From Obesumbacterium proteus (GTDB lineage Bacteria; Pseudomonadota; Gammaproteobacteria; Enterobacterales; Enterobacteriaceae), in the NCBI RefSeq assembly GCF_001586165.1, contig NZ_CP014608.1, forward strand, positions 2,480,001-2,544,000: a DNA stretch of 64,000 bases, written 5' to 3'. The translations under genes and the position numbers were made by a program. The notes under the pieces are model-generated. The model saw nothing but the letters and a program-made list of their open reading frames with translations. It was not told the DNA's origin and made no database searches. Numbering within the stretch: position 1 is the stretch's first letter; every line of letters begins with the position of its first letter. Shown here in pieces: positions 18,296 to 27,051 of this stretch.

Positions 18296-18438
18296 TTTTT
18301 CAGACAGTGAGATAGACAGAACGCGTCAGGCTACAAAAACCTCTCGTTCACCGCGCCGAAAGTAATTAGGAATCAGCATAAAGCTGCTGTTACAATACAA
18401 AGATAGCTCGTCATAATGCGGCTGAGCGTAATCATAAG

Positions 18439-18536
18439 TTGAGATCTTTCTGTTTAACGCCATATATAACGAGTTCGTTGAACAGAATGAACCCCCGGTC
18501 GGTATATGATAACCCCGATCAGCATCGCGGTTTTTG
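18439..18536 (+). promoter_or_regulatory. Candidate dnaX promoter and leader hairpin
   Basis: A sigma70-like pair TTGAGA (18439-18444) and TATATA (18463-18468) is separated by 18 bp. About 45 bp downstream is a terminator-shaped hairpin, AACCCCGAT/ATCGCGGTT (18511-18519, 18524-18532; one mismatch), followed by TTTTTGC and ending about 45 bp before dnaX. It could be an attenuator or end a small RNA of about 60 nt. Both parts are read by eye. The rest of the 346-bp apt-dnaX gap shows nothing else I can name. Confidence 0.4.
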
Positions 18537-18580
18537 CAGTCATACTGAAATTACCCCTTACAAATCAATGATGAGTATCA

Positions 18581-20581
18581 ATGAGCTATCAGGTACTTGC
18601 CCGTAAGTGGCGTCCACAAACGTTTTCTGACGTCGTGGGTCAGGAACATGTTCTGACCGCGCTAGCAAACGGCCTTTCTTTAGGGCGTATTCATCACGCC
18701 TATCTGTTTTCCGGCACCCGCGGCGTGGGTAAAACCAGCATCGCGCGCCTATTGGCGAAAGGGCTTAACTGCGAAACCGGCATCACCTCAACGCCTTGCG
18801 GCGTGTGTGATAACTGCCGTGAGATCGAGCAGGGCCGTTTTGTCGATTTGCTGGAGATCGACGCCGCCTCGCGAACCAAGGTTGAAGATACCCGCGATCT
18901 GCTGGATAACGTTCAGTACGCGCCTGCGCGTGGCCGTTTTAAAGTCTATTTGATTGACGAAGTGCACATGCTTTCCCGCCACAGCTTTAATGCGCTGTTG
19001 AAAACGCTGGAAGAGCCGCCTCCGCATGTCAAATTCCTGCTGGCGACGACGGATCCTCAAAAACTACCGGTAACGATTTTGTCTCGCTGCCTACAGTTTC
19101 ATCTCAAAGCCTTGGACGTTGAGCAGATCCGCACCCAGCTGGAAAAAATTTCCACCGCGGAAGGATTTACCGCCGAGCCGCGCGCGTTGCAGCTATTGGC
19201 GCGTGCCGCCGAAGGCAGTATGCGTGATGCGCTAAGCCTTACCGATCAGGCGATTGCGATGGGGCTGGGGCAAGTCACGGCAGAAACCGTTGGCCAAATG
19301 CTCGGCACCTTAGATGACGAGCAGCCACTTGCGATTATTGAAGCGCTGGTGGATGCCGATGGCGAAAAAGTCATGGCGCTGGTTGAGCAGGCGGCTTCAC
19401 GCGGAGTGGATTGGGAAAACCTGCTGATTGAAACCCTGACTCTGCTGCACCGCATCGCGATGTTGCAACTGCTGCCGAATGCGTTAGATAGCCATTATAT
19501 TTCCGTAGAGCAACGCCTGCGTGAATTGGCACGAACGCTGCCGCCGTCAGATTTACAGCTGTTCTATCAGGTGTTACTGACAGGCCGCAAAGAATTAACC
19601 TATGCGCCAGATCGTCGCATGGGCGTGGAAATGACGCTGCTGCGCGCGCTGGCGTTTCATCCCAAAGCTGTGATTGCTGAACCTGTTGCCGCACCGCAAA
19701 CGGCGTTGCCAACTATGCCTGCGCAAGGCGGAGCTCATTCGGCGTCTGGCTACATGCCAGCACAAAATACGGCACCACAGCAGAATACCATGCCGCCAGC
19801 TGGGCAGTTTCAATCACAGAACGTGACTCCGGCACAACCTGCGGCAAAACCGACTGGGCTTTCGGATGCCACCGCCCAACTATTGCAGGCTCGAAGTCAG
19901 CTACGGCAGAAGGCGGGTGGGGGAACTGACCCAAAAAAGAATGAGCCGGCAGCGCCAGTAACCGCGCGGCCGGCAAGCTCAGCACTGGAGCGTTTGGCAT
20001 CAGTGACGGAGCGCAGCCAGCAGCGTCAAGCTGCCGCGGCAGAAGCGAAACCGCCGAAGAAAGAAGCCTATCGCTGGAAAGCACAAACCAAGGCGGTAGA
20101 AGCCAAGCGCGAGGAAATTGCTACGCCGAAAGCGTTGCGCACCGCGCTAGAGTATGAAAAAACGCCTGAGCTGGCCGCTAAACTGGCTGAGGAGTCGTTG
20201 ACCCGTGATGAATGGGCGGCCGAGCTAAATCAGCTACGCCTGCCAAAACTGGTTCAGCAGCTGGCGTTGAATGCGTTTCGTGAACCGGCAGAAGAGGGCA
20301 AAGTGCTTCTGCATTTACGTTCTTCGCAACGTCATTTAAACTCCGCTTCTGCGCAGCAGACTTTGTCTCAGGCGCTGAGTGAACATTATGGTCGCCCGGT
20401 TGAACTGACGATTATCGAAGACGATAACCCAGAACGACTCACGCCGCTGGAATGGCGGCAGGCGATTTACGAAGAAAAACTGGCGCAGGCTCGCCAGTCC
20501 ATTGCTGCGGATAGCAACATCCAGACTTTGCGACGTTTCTTTGACGCCGAACTGGATGAAGAGAGCATCCGCCCTGTTTAA
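18581..20581 (+). CDS. dnaX: DNA polymerase III subunits tau and gamma
   Basis: Clamp-loader ATPase; full-length tau (666 aa here, 643 in E. coli) also binds the polymerase core and DnaB, and the shorter gamma arises by programmed frameshifting. Walker A is GTRGVGKTS, the zinc module is CETGITSTPCGVCDNC, and the DExx box and sensor are IDEVHMLS and ATTDPQKLP. After about residue 365 a low-complexity Ala/Gln/Pro linker leads to the tau-specific domains IV-V. The slippery A-AAA-AAG at codons 451-453 would give gamma of 454 aa. Start MSYQVLARKWRPQTF. ybaB and recR follow in the same orientation. Confidence 0.98.
   Translation: MSYQVLARKWRPQTFSDVVGQEHVLTALANGLSLGRIHHAYLFSGTRGVGKTSIARLLAKGLNCETGITSTPCGVCDNCREIEQGRFVDLLEIDAASRTKVEDTRDLLDNVQYAPARGRFKVYLIDEVHMLSRHSFNALLKTLEEPPPHVKFLLATTDPQKLPVTILSRCLQFHLKALDVEQIRTQLEKISTAEGFTAEPRALQLLARAAEGSMRDALSLTDQAIAMGLGQVTAETVGQMLGTLDDEQPLAIIEALVDADGEKVMALVEQAASRGVDWENLLIETLTLLHRIAMLQLLPNALDSHYISVEQRLRELARTLPPSDLQLFYQVLLTGRKELTYAPDRRMGVEMTLLRALAFHPKAVIAEPVAAPQTALPTMPAQGGAHSASGYMPAQNTAPQQNTMPPAGQFQSQNVTPAQPAAKPTGLSDATAQLLQARSQLRQKAGGGTDPKKNEPAAPVTARPASSALERLASVTERSQQRQAAAAEAKPPKKEAYRWKAQTKAVEAKREEIATPKALRTALEYEKTPELAAKLAEESLTRDEWAAELNQLRLPKLVQQLALNAFREPAEEGKVLLHLRSSQRHLNSASAQQTLSQALSEHYGRPVELTIIEDDNPERLTPLEWRQAIYEEKLAQARQSIAADSNIQTLRRFFDAELDEESIRPV
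19919..19974 (+). promoter_or_regulatory. Programmed -1 frameshift signal in dnaX (gamma synthesis)
   Basis: All three elements known from E. coli dnaX can be seen. There is a Shine-Dalgarno-like GGGGGAA about 8 nt upstream, a slippery heptamer A-AAA-AAG (19933-19939) in the correct frame, and a downstream hairpin with GCCGGC arms (19945-19950 with 19969-19974). Slipping back one base gives GAA then TGA at 19942-19944, so gamma would end Lys-Lys-Glu as in E. coli. Confidence 0.9.
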
Positions 20582-20631
20582 CCGCTGTGTCAGCACGAGG
20601 CCGACACAGCCCCACGCAAAGAGAGAACACT

Positions 20632-20961
20632 ATGTTTGGTAAAGGCGGATTGGGCAACCTGATGAAGCAAGCCCAGCAAATGCAAGACAAAATGGCGAAA
20701 GTGCAGGAAGAGATCGCTCAGCTGGAAGTGACCGGCGAATCTGGCGCGGGTCTGGTAAAAGTGACCATTAACGGTGCGCATAACTGTCGTCGTATCGAAA
20801 TCGATCCAAGCCTGATGGAAGACGATAAAGAGATGCTGGAAGATCTGATCGCTGCGGCGTTCAACGATGCGGCGCGCCGTATTGAAGAAACTCAGAAAGA
20901 AAAAATGGCTTCAGTTTCCAGCGGTATGCAGTTGCCGCCGGGCTTCAAGATGCCATTCTGA
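20632..20961 (+). CDS. ybaB: Nucleoid-associated protein YbaB/EbfC
   Basis: A 109-aa dimeric DNA-binding protein. MFGKGGLGNLMKQAQQMQDKMAKVQEEIAQLEVTGESGAGLVKVTINGAH is nearly identical to E. coli YbaB. The N- and C-terminal helices form the characteristic tweezer shape in known structures. I use the ATG at 20632, preceded by AGAGAG; the frame extends further upstream without homology. The TGA stop overlaps the recR ATG (TGATG), so recR translation is probably coupled to ybaB, as in E. coli. Confidence 0.97.
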   Translation: MFGKGGLGNLMKQAQQMQDKMAKVQEEIAQLEVTGESGAGLVKVTINGAHNCRRIEIDPSLMEDDKEMLEDLIAAAFNDAARRIEETQKEKMASVSSGMQLPPGFKMPF

Positions 20962-21566
20962 TGCAAACCAGCCCGCTTCTTGAATCATTAATGGAAGCAC
21001 TGCGCTGCCTGCCGGGCGTTGGCCCGAAGTCGGCGCAGCGCATGGCATTCCACATGCTGCAGCGCGATCGCAGCGGTGGAATGCGTCTGGCGCAGGCGCT
21101 CACCCGAGCGATGTCGGAAATCGGCCATTGTGAAGACTGTCGTACATTTACCGAACAGGATGTATGTACGATTTGTTCTAACTCGCGTCGTAAAGAAAAT
21201 GGACAAATCTGCGTGGTCGAAAGCCCAGCAGACATCCATGCGATAGAGCAAACCGGGCAATTCTCAGGTCGTTACTTTGTTCTGATGGGGCATTTGTCTC
21301 CGCTGGACGGCATCGGCCCACAGGATATCGGTTTAGATCGCTTGGAAGAGCGTTTGGGGCAGGAGTCACTCACCGAGGTGATTTTGGCCACTAACCCAAC
21401 GGTTGAAGGCGAAGCCACCGCGAACTACATTGCTGAAATGTGCAATGCTCACGGCGTATTGGCTTCCCGCATTGCCCACGGTGTCCCCGTTGGCGGTGAG
21501 CTTGAGATGGTTGACGGCACCACGCTGTCACACTCTCTGGCCGGACGTAACCCCGTTCGTTTTTAA
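20961..21566 (+). CDS. recR: Recombination mediator protein RecR
   Basis: Part of RecFOR, which loads RecA on gapped DNA. The 201-aa product has an N-terminal helix-hairpin-helix (RCLPGVGPKSAQRMAFHML), a C4 zinc finger (CEDCRTFTEQDVCTIC plus the following basic NSRRKE), a Toprim domain (VVESPADIHAIEQTG; LATNPTVEGEATANYIAE) and the C-terminal Walker-B-like SRIAHGVPVGGELEMVDGTTL. Start ATG overlaps the ybaB stop by one base. A terminator hairpin begins 12 bp after the stop. Confidence 0.98.
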   Translation: MQTSPLLESLMEALRCLPGVGPKSAQRMAFHMLQRDRSGGMRLAQALTRAMSEIGHCEDCRTFTEQDVCTICSNSRRKENGQICVVESPADIHAIEQTGQFSGRYFVLMGHLSPLDGIGPQDIGLDRLEERLGQESLTEVILATNPTVEGEATANYIAEMCNAHGVLASRIAHGVPVGGELEMVDGTTLSHSLAGRNPVRF

Positions 21567-21577
21567 CCTCTGCCTGA

Positions 21578-21637
21578 CCGGCGTGTAATTTAGCCACTGA
21601 TAAAGTGATCTAAGTTACACGCCGTATTTCTTTTTTC
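21578..21637 (+). terminator. Terminator hairpin after recR
   Basis: A 10-bp stem CGGCGTGTAA/TTACACGCCG (21579-21588, 21615-21624) contains an inner CACT/AGTG pairing and is followed by TATTTCTTTTTTCC. Confidence 0.8.
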
Positions 21638-21656
21638 CTCGATTGTATTTTTTACC

Positions 21657-21684
21657 CTTGAAATTCAACATCCCATCCCCATTT
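21657..21684 (+). promoter_or_regulatory. Sigma-32 heat-shock promoter of htpG
   Basis: CTTGAAA (21657-21663) and CCCCATTT (21677-21684) are separated by 13 bp. Both elements match the sigma-32 consensus (CTTGAAA, CCCCATnT). Transcription would start near 21691, giving a leader of about 170 nt that includes the ERIC element. Confidence 0.85.
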
Positions 21685-21695
21685 TTTAACCACTC

Positions 21696-21816
21696 TACCC
21701 AAAATAGTTCAAGTTGTAGGAAGGCAGCAAGCTTATGAGTCCCTAGGCGCATAGATAACTATGTGACTTGGGCGAATAAACGCAGCTAACGCACATACAG
21801 CTTGAACAATGAAGGG
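21696..21816 (+). repeat. ERIC (IRU) element in the htpG leader
   Basis: An imperfect palindrome of about 120 bp with outer arms TTCAAGTTGTAGG and ACATACAGCTTGAA. The centre (GAGTCCCTAGGCGCATAGAT, then AACTATGTGACTTGGGCG) aligns with the ERIC core recognised by the classical ERIC primers. It is diverged. It is transcribed as part of the htpG 5' untranslated region if the promoter at 21657 is right. Confidence 0.8.
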
Positions 21817-21861
21817 AAAACATTTTGTCTGAGTGCTATCCATTGAGGTAAAAGCAAAATT

Positions 21862-23730
21862 ATGAAAGGCCAAGAAACCCGTGGCTTCCAGTCAGAAGTC
21901 AAACAGCTTCTGCATTTGATGATCCACTCACTCTATTCAAACAAAGAAATTTTCCTGCGTGAGCTGATTTCCAACGCATCCGACGCGGCCGATAAACTGC
22001 GCTTCCGCGCGTTATCAAGCCCTGAGCTGTATGAAGGCGACGGTAATCTGCACGTTCGCATTTCAGCAGACAAAGAAAAGCGCACCCTGACTCTGAGCGA
22101 TAACGGTATCGGGATGACTCGTGACGAAGTTATCGACAACTTGGGGACAATCGCTAAATCGGGCACTAAGGCATTCTTGGAGTCTATCGGTTCCGATCAA
22201 GCTAAAGACAGCCAGCTGATTGGTCAGTTTGGTGTTGGTTTCTATTCTGCTTTCATCGTGGCAGACAAAGTTACCGTTCGCACGCGTTCAGCCGGTGCTA
22301 ACGCCGATCAAGCGGTATTCTGGGAGTCAGAAGGCGAGGGTGATTACACCATCGCTGATATCGAAAAAGTCGAGCGCGGTACTGAGATCACGCTGCATCT
22401 GCGCGAAGGCGAAGATGAGTTCCTGGATGATTGGCGTCTGCGCAATATCATCAGCAAATACTCTGACCATATCACACTGCCGGTTGAGATCCTGACTACT
22501 GAAGGTGAAGACGGCGAGCAGAAGTGGGAAAAAATCAACAAAGCGCAGGCTTTGTGGACGCGAACCAAGTCTGAAGTTACCGACGAAGAGTACAAAGAGT
22601 TCTACAAGCACATTGCCCATGACTTTACTGATCCGGTCACTTGGAGTCACAACCGCGTTGAAGGTAAGCAGGAATACACCAGCCTGCTGTACATCCCTGC
22701 GCAGGCACCGTGGGATCTGTTCAATCGCGACCATAAACACGGGCTGAAACTGTATGTGCAGCGCGTATTCATTATGGATGACGCTGAACAGTTCATGCCG
22801 AACTATCTGCGCTTTGTGCGTGGTCTGATAGATTCTAACGATCTGCCATTAAACGTTTCGCGTGAAATTCTGCAAGATAGCCGCGTGACGCAAAGCCTGC
22901 GTGCTGCGCTGACCAAACGTGTGTTGCAGATGCTGGATAAACTGGCCAAAGACGATGCTGAGAAATACCAGAAATTCTGGCAGCAGTTTGGTCTGGTGCT
23001 GAAAGAAGGTCCAGCCGAAGACGGTAGCAATGCTGAAGCCATTGCTAAGCTGCTGCGCTTTGCATCAACTCACAATGACAGCGCCGTGCAGAACGTCTCT
23101 CTGACCGACTACATCAGCCGCATGGTGGAAGGCCAAGAGAAGATTTACTACATCACGGCTGACAGCTATGCCGCAGCGAAGAGCAGCCCACATCTGGAGC
23201 TGCTGCGTAAGAAAGGCATCGAGGTCCTGCTGCTTTCCGATCGCATCGACGAATGGATGATGAGCTACCTGACCGAGTTCGATGGTAAGCCATTCCAATC
23301 CGTCAGCAAAAAAGATGAATCTCTGGATAAGCTGGCTGATGAAGAAACTAGCGAACAGAAAGAAGCTGAAAAGGCGCTGGAACCGTTCGTTGAGCGCGTG
23401 AAAACCCTGCTGGGCGATCGTGTGAAAGACGTGCGTCTGACGCATCGTTTGACCGAAACCCCTGCGGTAGTCACTACCGACGCGGATGAAATGACCACTC
23501 AGATGGCAAAACTGTTTGCCGCTGCGGGTCAGGATGCGCCTGAAATTAAATATATCTTTGAGCTGAATCCTGACCATGCGCTGGTGAAACGTGCCGCTGA
23601 CGAGCAAGATGAAGCCCGCTTTGGTGAATGGATTGAGCTGCTGCTGGATCAGTCACTGTTGGCTGAACGCGGTAGCTTAGAAGATCCGAACCAGTTCATT
23701 AAACGTGTGAACGATTTACTGCTGGCTTAA
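21862..23730 (+). CDS. htpG: Molecular chaperone HtpG (Hsp90)
   Basis: Cytoplasmic ATP-dependent Hsp90 that remodels client proteins with DnaK. The 622-aa protein begins MKGQETRGFQSEVKQLLHLMIHSLYSNKEIFLRELISNASDAADKLR. The GHKL ATP-binding motifs are NASDAADK, DNGIGM and GQFGVGFYSAF, and the middle-domain catalytic region includes LPLNVSREILQ. The C-terminal dimerisation domain lacks the MEEVD tail, as expected for bacteria. It has its own heat-shock promoter and is followed by a strong terminator, so it is monocistronic. Confidence 0.98.
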   Translation: MKGQETRGFQSEVKQLLHLMIHSLYSNKEIFLRELISNASDAADKLRFRALSSPELYEGDGNLHVRISADKEKRTLTLSDNGIGMTRDEVIDNLGTIAKSGTKAFLESIGSDQAKDSQLIGQFGVGFYSAFIVADKVTVRTRSAGANADQAVFWESEGEGDYTIADIEKVERGTEITLHLREGEDEFLDDWRLRNIISKYSDHITLPVEILTTEGEDGEQKWEKINKAQALWTRTKSEVTDEEYKEFYKHIAHDFTDPVTWSHNRVEGKQEYTSLLYIPAQAPWDLFNRDHKHGLKLYVQRVFIMDDAEQFMPNYLRFVRGLIDSNDLPLNVSREILQDSRVTQSLRAALTKRVLQMLDKLAKDDAEKYQKFWQQFGLVLKEGPAEDGSNAEAIAKLLRFASTHNDSAVQNVSLTDYISRMVEGQEKIYYITADSYAAAKSSPHLELLRKKGIEVLLLSDRIDEWMMSYLTEFDGKPFQSVSKKDESLDKLADEETSEQKEAEKALEPFVERVKTLLGDRVKDVRLTHRLTETPAVVTTDADEMTTQMAKLFAAAGQDAPEIKYIFELNPDHALVKRAADEQDEARFGEWIELLLDQSLLAERGSLEDPNQFIKRVNDLLLA

Positions 23731-23756
23731 TCGTTGTTAATCAAGTCATAACTTAT

Positions 23757-23788
23757 GCCGCCCCGCGAATACGGGGCGGCACTTTTTT
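23757..23788 (+). terminator. Intrinsic terminator of htpG
   Basis: A 9-bp GC-rich stem GCCGCCCCG/CGGGGCGGC with a six-base loop is followed by ACTTTTTTAT. Confidence 0.92.
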
Positions 23789-23867
23789 ATCCTGCCATTG
23801 CCGTTTTTCTCTTCTATTTCCCGCTATTTTTGCGCCTCGCATTGCATTTTTGAATATCCGCTTTGAT

Positions 23868-23892
23868 AAAAACAAAACGCTGTTTTATAAAA
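23868..23892 (+). promoter_or_regulatory. Candidate KdgR box upstream of the pectin-oligosaccharide genes
   Basis: AAAACGCTGTTTTA with A/T-rich flanks (AAAACA and TAAA) resembles the quasi-palindromic KdgR operator with its GAAAC...GTTTCA core. KdgR is the usual repressor of pectin catabolism in enterobacteria. The match was judged by eye and lacks the consensus G. It lies 190 bp before the transporter start. The rest of the 349-bp htpG-transporter gap holds the htpG terminator and nothing else I can name. Confidence 0.4.
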
Positions 23893-24079
23893 ACGGAGAG
23901 GTTGATCGGTAATCTCTTTATATTTTTGCCATTCACCGTCATCAGGTGGCAAAAGCACAAAGGTTTTCAGTCGGTCATAAACCTACTTTAGACCCATAGG
24001 AAGAGTGCCCTCCGCGATTTCGTGAGTGACAGAAATATCGATGGGGTGCTCAGATAAGACACTACGGGGAACGAAAGTG

Positions 24080-25657
24080 ATGACGATGCCATTGCAAAAG
24101 ACACGCAAAATAGGGCTGATGAATTATTTAGCCTACGGCTCCGGAGATTTTCTCGGTGCGGGCACCACGGCCCTGACGGCGGCCTGGCTCCTCTATTTTT
24201 ACACCACGTTTTGTGGCCTAAGTCCAATTGAAGCCACGTTTATTTTTGCCATGGCGAGAGTACTTGATGCGGTAGTGAGTCCTTTAATGGGCTTTTTAAC
24301 CGACAACTTTGGCTCAACGCGTTTGGGTAAGCGCTTTGGCCGCCGTAAGTTCTTTATTCTGCTCGGTATTCCATTAGTGTTCAGCTACAGCCTGATGTGG
24401 GTTGGCGAGATGCATTATTGGTACTACCTGCTGACCTACCTTTTCTTTGACGTTGTTTACTCGATGATTTTGGTGCCATACGAAACGCTGGTACCGGAAA
24501 TGACCGATGACTTTAAACAGAAAACCAAATTTTCCGGCGCTCGAATTGCCTTGGCACAGCTCTCTGCCATATTGGCGGCGTTTCTACCGGGCATTCTGCT
24601 GGCTTATTTTGGCAAAGATAACGCCATCTCTTTTTTCTACGCCAGTTTAGTGTTCTCCGTTATCTGCGCGGGCGTGTTAACGCTGGTCTATTTCTATACC
24701 TGGGAACGACCACGCGAAGAGATGTCTGAAGCTCAACTCAGAGCCGAGCAAGAAAAGCAAAAACTCACCTTGCTACAAAGCCTGAAGCGTTTAAACGTGG
24801 AACTGACCTCAACGCTGCGTATTCGCATCTTCCGTCAGCATCTGGGGATGTACCTCGGTGGATATATCGCGCAGGACGTATTCAACGCGGTGTTCACCTA
24901 CTACGTGGTGTTTGTGTTGATGCAAAGCGCTACCGTGGCGTCTAGTTTGATGGGAACCATGGCCATCATGCAGTTTATTGCGGTCATCGGCATGATCCCG
25001 CTGTGTATCCGTTTTGGCCCCGCACCTTCATATCGTTTGGTGGTGGTGCTGTTCGGTCTGAGCGCCTTGTCTTACGGCGTGCTGTATTACGCGGGCATGA
25101 ATGACGCGATGTCGCTGTTGTTGCTGATTTCCGCGGTAGCAGGGTTGGGGCGCGGTGGTATCAACTATGTGCCGTGGAATACCTACACCTATATTGCTGA
25201 CGTTGATGAAGTCATCACAGGGCAACGCCGTGAAGGTATTTTTGCCGGCATTATGACGCTCACCCGTAAAGCCTCTCAGGCCTGTGCGGTGATGTTAGTC
25301 GGGATTGTAATGCAGCTTTCCGGTTTTGTATCTGGTCAAGCACAGCAGGCTTCCGCAGTCAGCCATACCATTCTCATGATCCTCAGCGTAGGCACCGTTT
25401 GTGTACTGTGCGTCGGTTTTTATATCTCCTTACGTTTCAAACTCAACCTGCAAACGCACAGCGTGCTGCGCGAAGAAACCATCAAAATGCGCGAGGCAGG
25501 GCATATCGTGCCAGAGCAAATCACGCCAGAGGCGAAAGCGACCGTCGAACTGCTGGCAGGTATGCCATATGAATCGTTATGGGGTAACAACAATATTGGC
25601 TATCTCAACCGTGACAAACCTGCGCCTAAGGCGTTGCATATATTAAAAAATGCCTAA
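24080..25657 (+). CDS. MFS/GPH-family oligogalacturonide/rhamnogalacturonide transporter
   Basis: A 525-aa inner-membrane symporter with about 12 predicted helices. LAYGSGDFLGAGTTALTAAWLLYFYTTF, the DAVVSPLMGFLTDNFGSTRLGKRFGRRKFFILLG loop and VPYETLVPEMTDDFKQKTKFSGAR are typical of the glycoside-pentoside-hexuronide group. The adjacent GH105 hydrolase points to unsaturated pectin-derived oligosaccharides, like the Dickeya RhiT-RhiN pair; the exact substrate is inferred. I start at the ATG at 24080 (MTMPLQKTRKIGLMNYLA) with GGGGA about 10 bp upstream, rather than the GTG at 24026. The pair sits between htpG and adk, where E. coli has no such genes. Confidence 0.8.
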   Translation: MTMPLQKTRKIGLMNYLAYGSGDFLGAGTTALTAAWLLYFYTTFCGLSPIEATFIFAMARVLDAVVSPLMGFLTDNFGSTRLGKRFGRRKFFILLGIPLVFSYSLMWVGEMHYWYYLLTYLFFDVVYSMILVPYETLVPEMTDDFKQKTKFSGARIALAQLSAILAAFLPGILLAYFGKDNAISFFYASLVFSVICAGVLTLVYFYTWERPREEMSEAQLRAEQEKQKLTLLQSLKRLNVELTSTLRIRIFRQHLGMYLGGYIAQDVFNAVFTYYVVFVLMQSATVASSLMGTMAIMQFIAVIGMIPLCIRFGPAPSYRLVVVLFGLSALSYGVLYYAGMNDAMSLLLLISAVAGLGRGGINYVPWNTYTYIADVDEVITGQRREGIFAGIMTLTRKASQACAVMLVGIVMQLSGFVSGQAQQASAVSHTILMILSVGTVCVLCVGFYISLRFKLNLQTHSVLREETIKMREAGHIVPEQITPEAKATVELLAGMPYESLWGNNNIGYLNRDKPAPKALHILKNA

Positions 25658-25729
25658 TCCGCACGGCGCAGCGAAATGACACAGTGAAATGAATTTGAAT
25701 TATTTTCTGAATTAATTAAGGGAGTTCCC

Positions 25730-26869
25730 ATGCTCGTATATCCGGTAAAACATAGTCCATTACTGCGTCAGCCTGAGCGCTTTATCGCTCGCGATGAGCT
25801 TAAGGGATTAATCTGTAAGATGACTGACAATCTGATTAATATCAGCGACGAAACCGGAGAGTTCCTGCTGCGCTTGGATGATGGGAGAGTGATTGATACC
25901 AAAGGTTGGGCTGGCTGGGAGTGGACGCACGGTATTGGCCTCTACGGCATTTATCAGTATTACCAGCAGACCGGCGATCAAGCGATGCGCGCCATTATTG
26001 ATGACTGGTTTACCGAGCGCTTTGCCGAGGGAACACCGACTAAAAACGTGAACACGGTGTGTCCGTTTCTGACACTGGCTTATCGCTATGAAGAGACTCA
26101 AGATCCGCGCTGGCTGCCTTACTTAGAACGCTGGGCCGAATGGGTGATGTATGAAATGCCGCGCACCGAACGTGGTGGCATGCAGCACGTCACGCTGGCA
26201 GAAGAGAATCATCAACAGCTGTGGGATGACACTCTGATGATGAGCGTGTTGCCGTTGGCAAAAATAGGCAAACTGCTGAACAAGCCTGAATATATTGAAG
26301 AAGTGAAGTATCAGTTCTTGGTGCATACCCAGCATCTGATGGAGCGTGAAACCGGTCTGTGGTTCCACGGTTGGACGTTTGAAGGCCACCACAACTTTGC
26401 CAAAGCGCGTTGGGCGAGAGGGAACAGCTGGTTGACGATGGTGATCCCTGAATTTATCGAACTGCTGGATCTCCCTGAATATGACGCCACGCGACGTTTC
26501 TTGATTCAGGTACTGGAAAGCCAAGTTTCAGCATTGGCGAAATGTCAGGATGAAAGCGGTTTATGGCATACCTTACTCGACGATCCTGATTCCTACGTTG
26601 AGTCGTCGGCCACCGCCGGATTTGCCTACGGCATTCTCAAAGCGGTGCGCAAACGCTATATCAGTGCAGACTATGCGCACACGGCGGAAAAAGCGGTGAA
26701 AGGTGTGATCAAGCATATTAATGCCGAGGGTGAATTAACTAACGTATCGTTTGGTACGGCGATGGGGCGAGACTACGACTATTATCGCCAGATTCCGCTG
26801 ACGTCGATGCCATATGGTCAGGCGATGGCTATTTTATGTTTGTCAGAATATATGCGCGTTTATCTGTAA
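25730..26869 (+). CDS. GH105 unsaturated rhamnogalacturonyl hydrolase (RhiN/YteR type)
   Basis: A predicted cytoplasmic glycosidase of 379 aa that removes the unsaturated uronic acid from oligosaccharides made by pectin lyases. The (alpha/alpha)6-barrel family features are GWAGWEWTHGIGLYGIYQYY, HQQLWDDTLMMSVLPLAKIG (with the catalytic Asp pair), RWARGNSWLTMVIPEF and the C-terminal ESSATAGFAYGILKAVR. No signal peptide is seen, consistent with intracellular action after uptake by the upstream transporter 72 bp away. AAGGGAG lies before the ATG. A terminator follows, so the two genes form an operon. Confidence 0.85.
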   Translation: MLVYPVKHSPLLRQPERFIARDELKGLICKMTDNLINISDETGEFLLRLDDGRVIDTKGWAGWEWTHGIGLYGIYQYYQQTGDQAMRAIIDDWFTERFAEGTPTKNVNTVCPFLTLAYRYEETQDPRWLPYLERWAEWVMYEMPRTERGGMQHVTLAEENHQQLWDDTLMMSVLPLAKIGKLLNKPEYIEEVKYQFLVHTQHLMERETGLWFHGWTFEGHHNFAKARWARGNSWLTMVIPEFIELLDLPEYDATRRFLIQVLESQVSALAKCQDESGLWHTLLDDPDSYVESSATAGFAYGILKAVRKRYISADYAHTAEKAVKGVIKHINAEGELTNVSFGTAMGRDYDYYRQIPLTSMPYGQAMAILCLSEYMRVYL

Positions 26870-26894
26870 CGTTTATTCACTGAGAAGTAGGTCA

Positions 26895-26938
26895 AAAACG
26901 GGTGCCGGTGAGAGAAAAATCACCCGCGCCCGTTTTAT
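26895..26938 (+). terminator. Terminator of the transporter-GH105 operon
   Basis: A 17-bp stem with two mismatches (AAAACGGG...CCCGTTTT, 26895-26911 and 26920-26936) ends in a T run. Confidence 0.85.
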
Positions 26939-27051
26939 TATGCGAGTTTCACGTTTCAGCAGCGGCCCGATTCCTTGAGGTAGCGGTCACAAAAATGGTA
27001 AGGTTTAGTGTTTTTGAATTTTATAAAAAATAATTTAAGAGGATTTACGCG

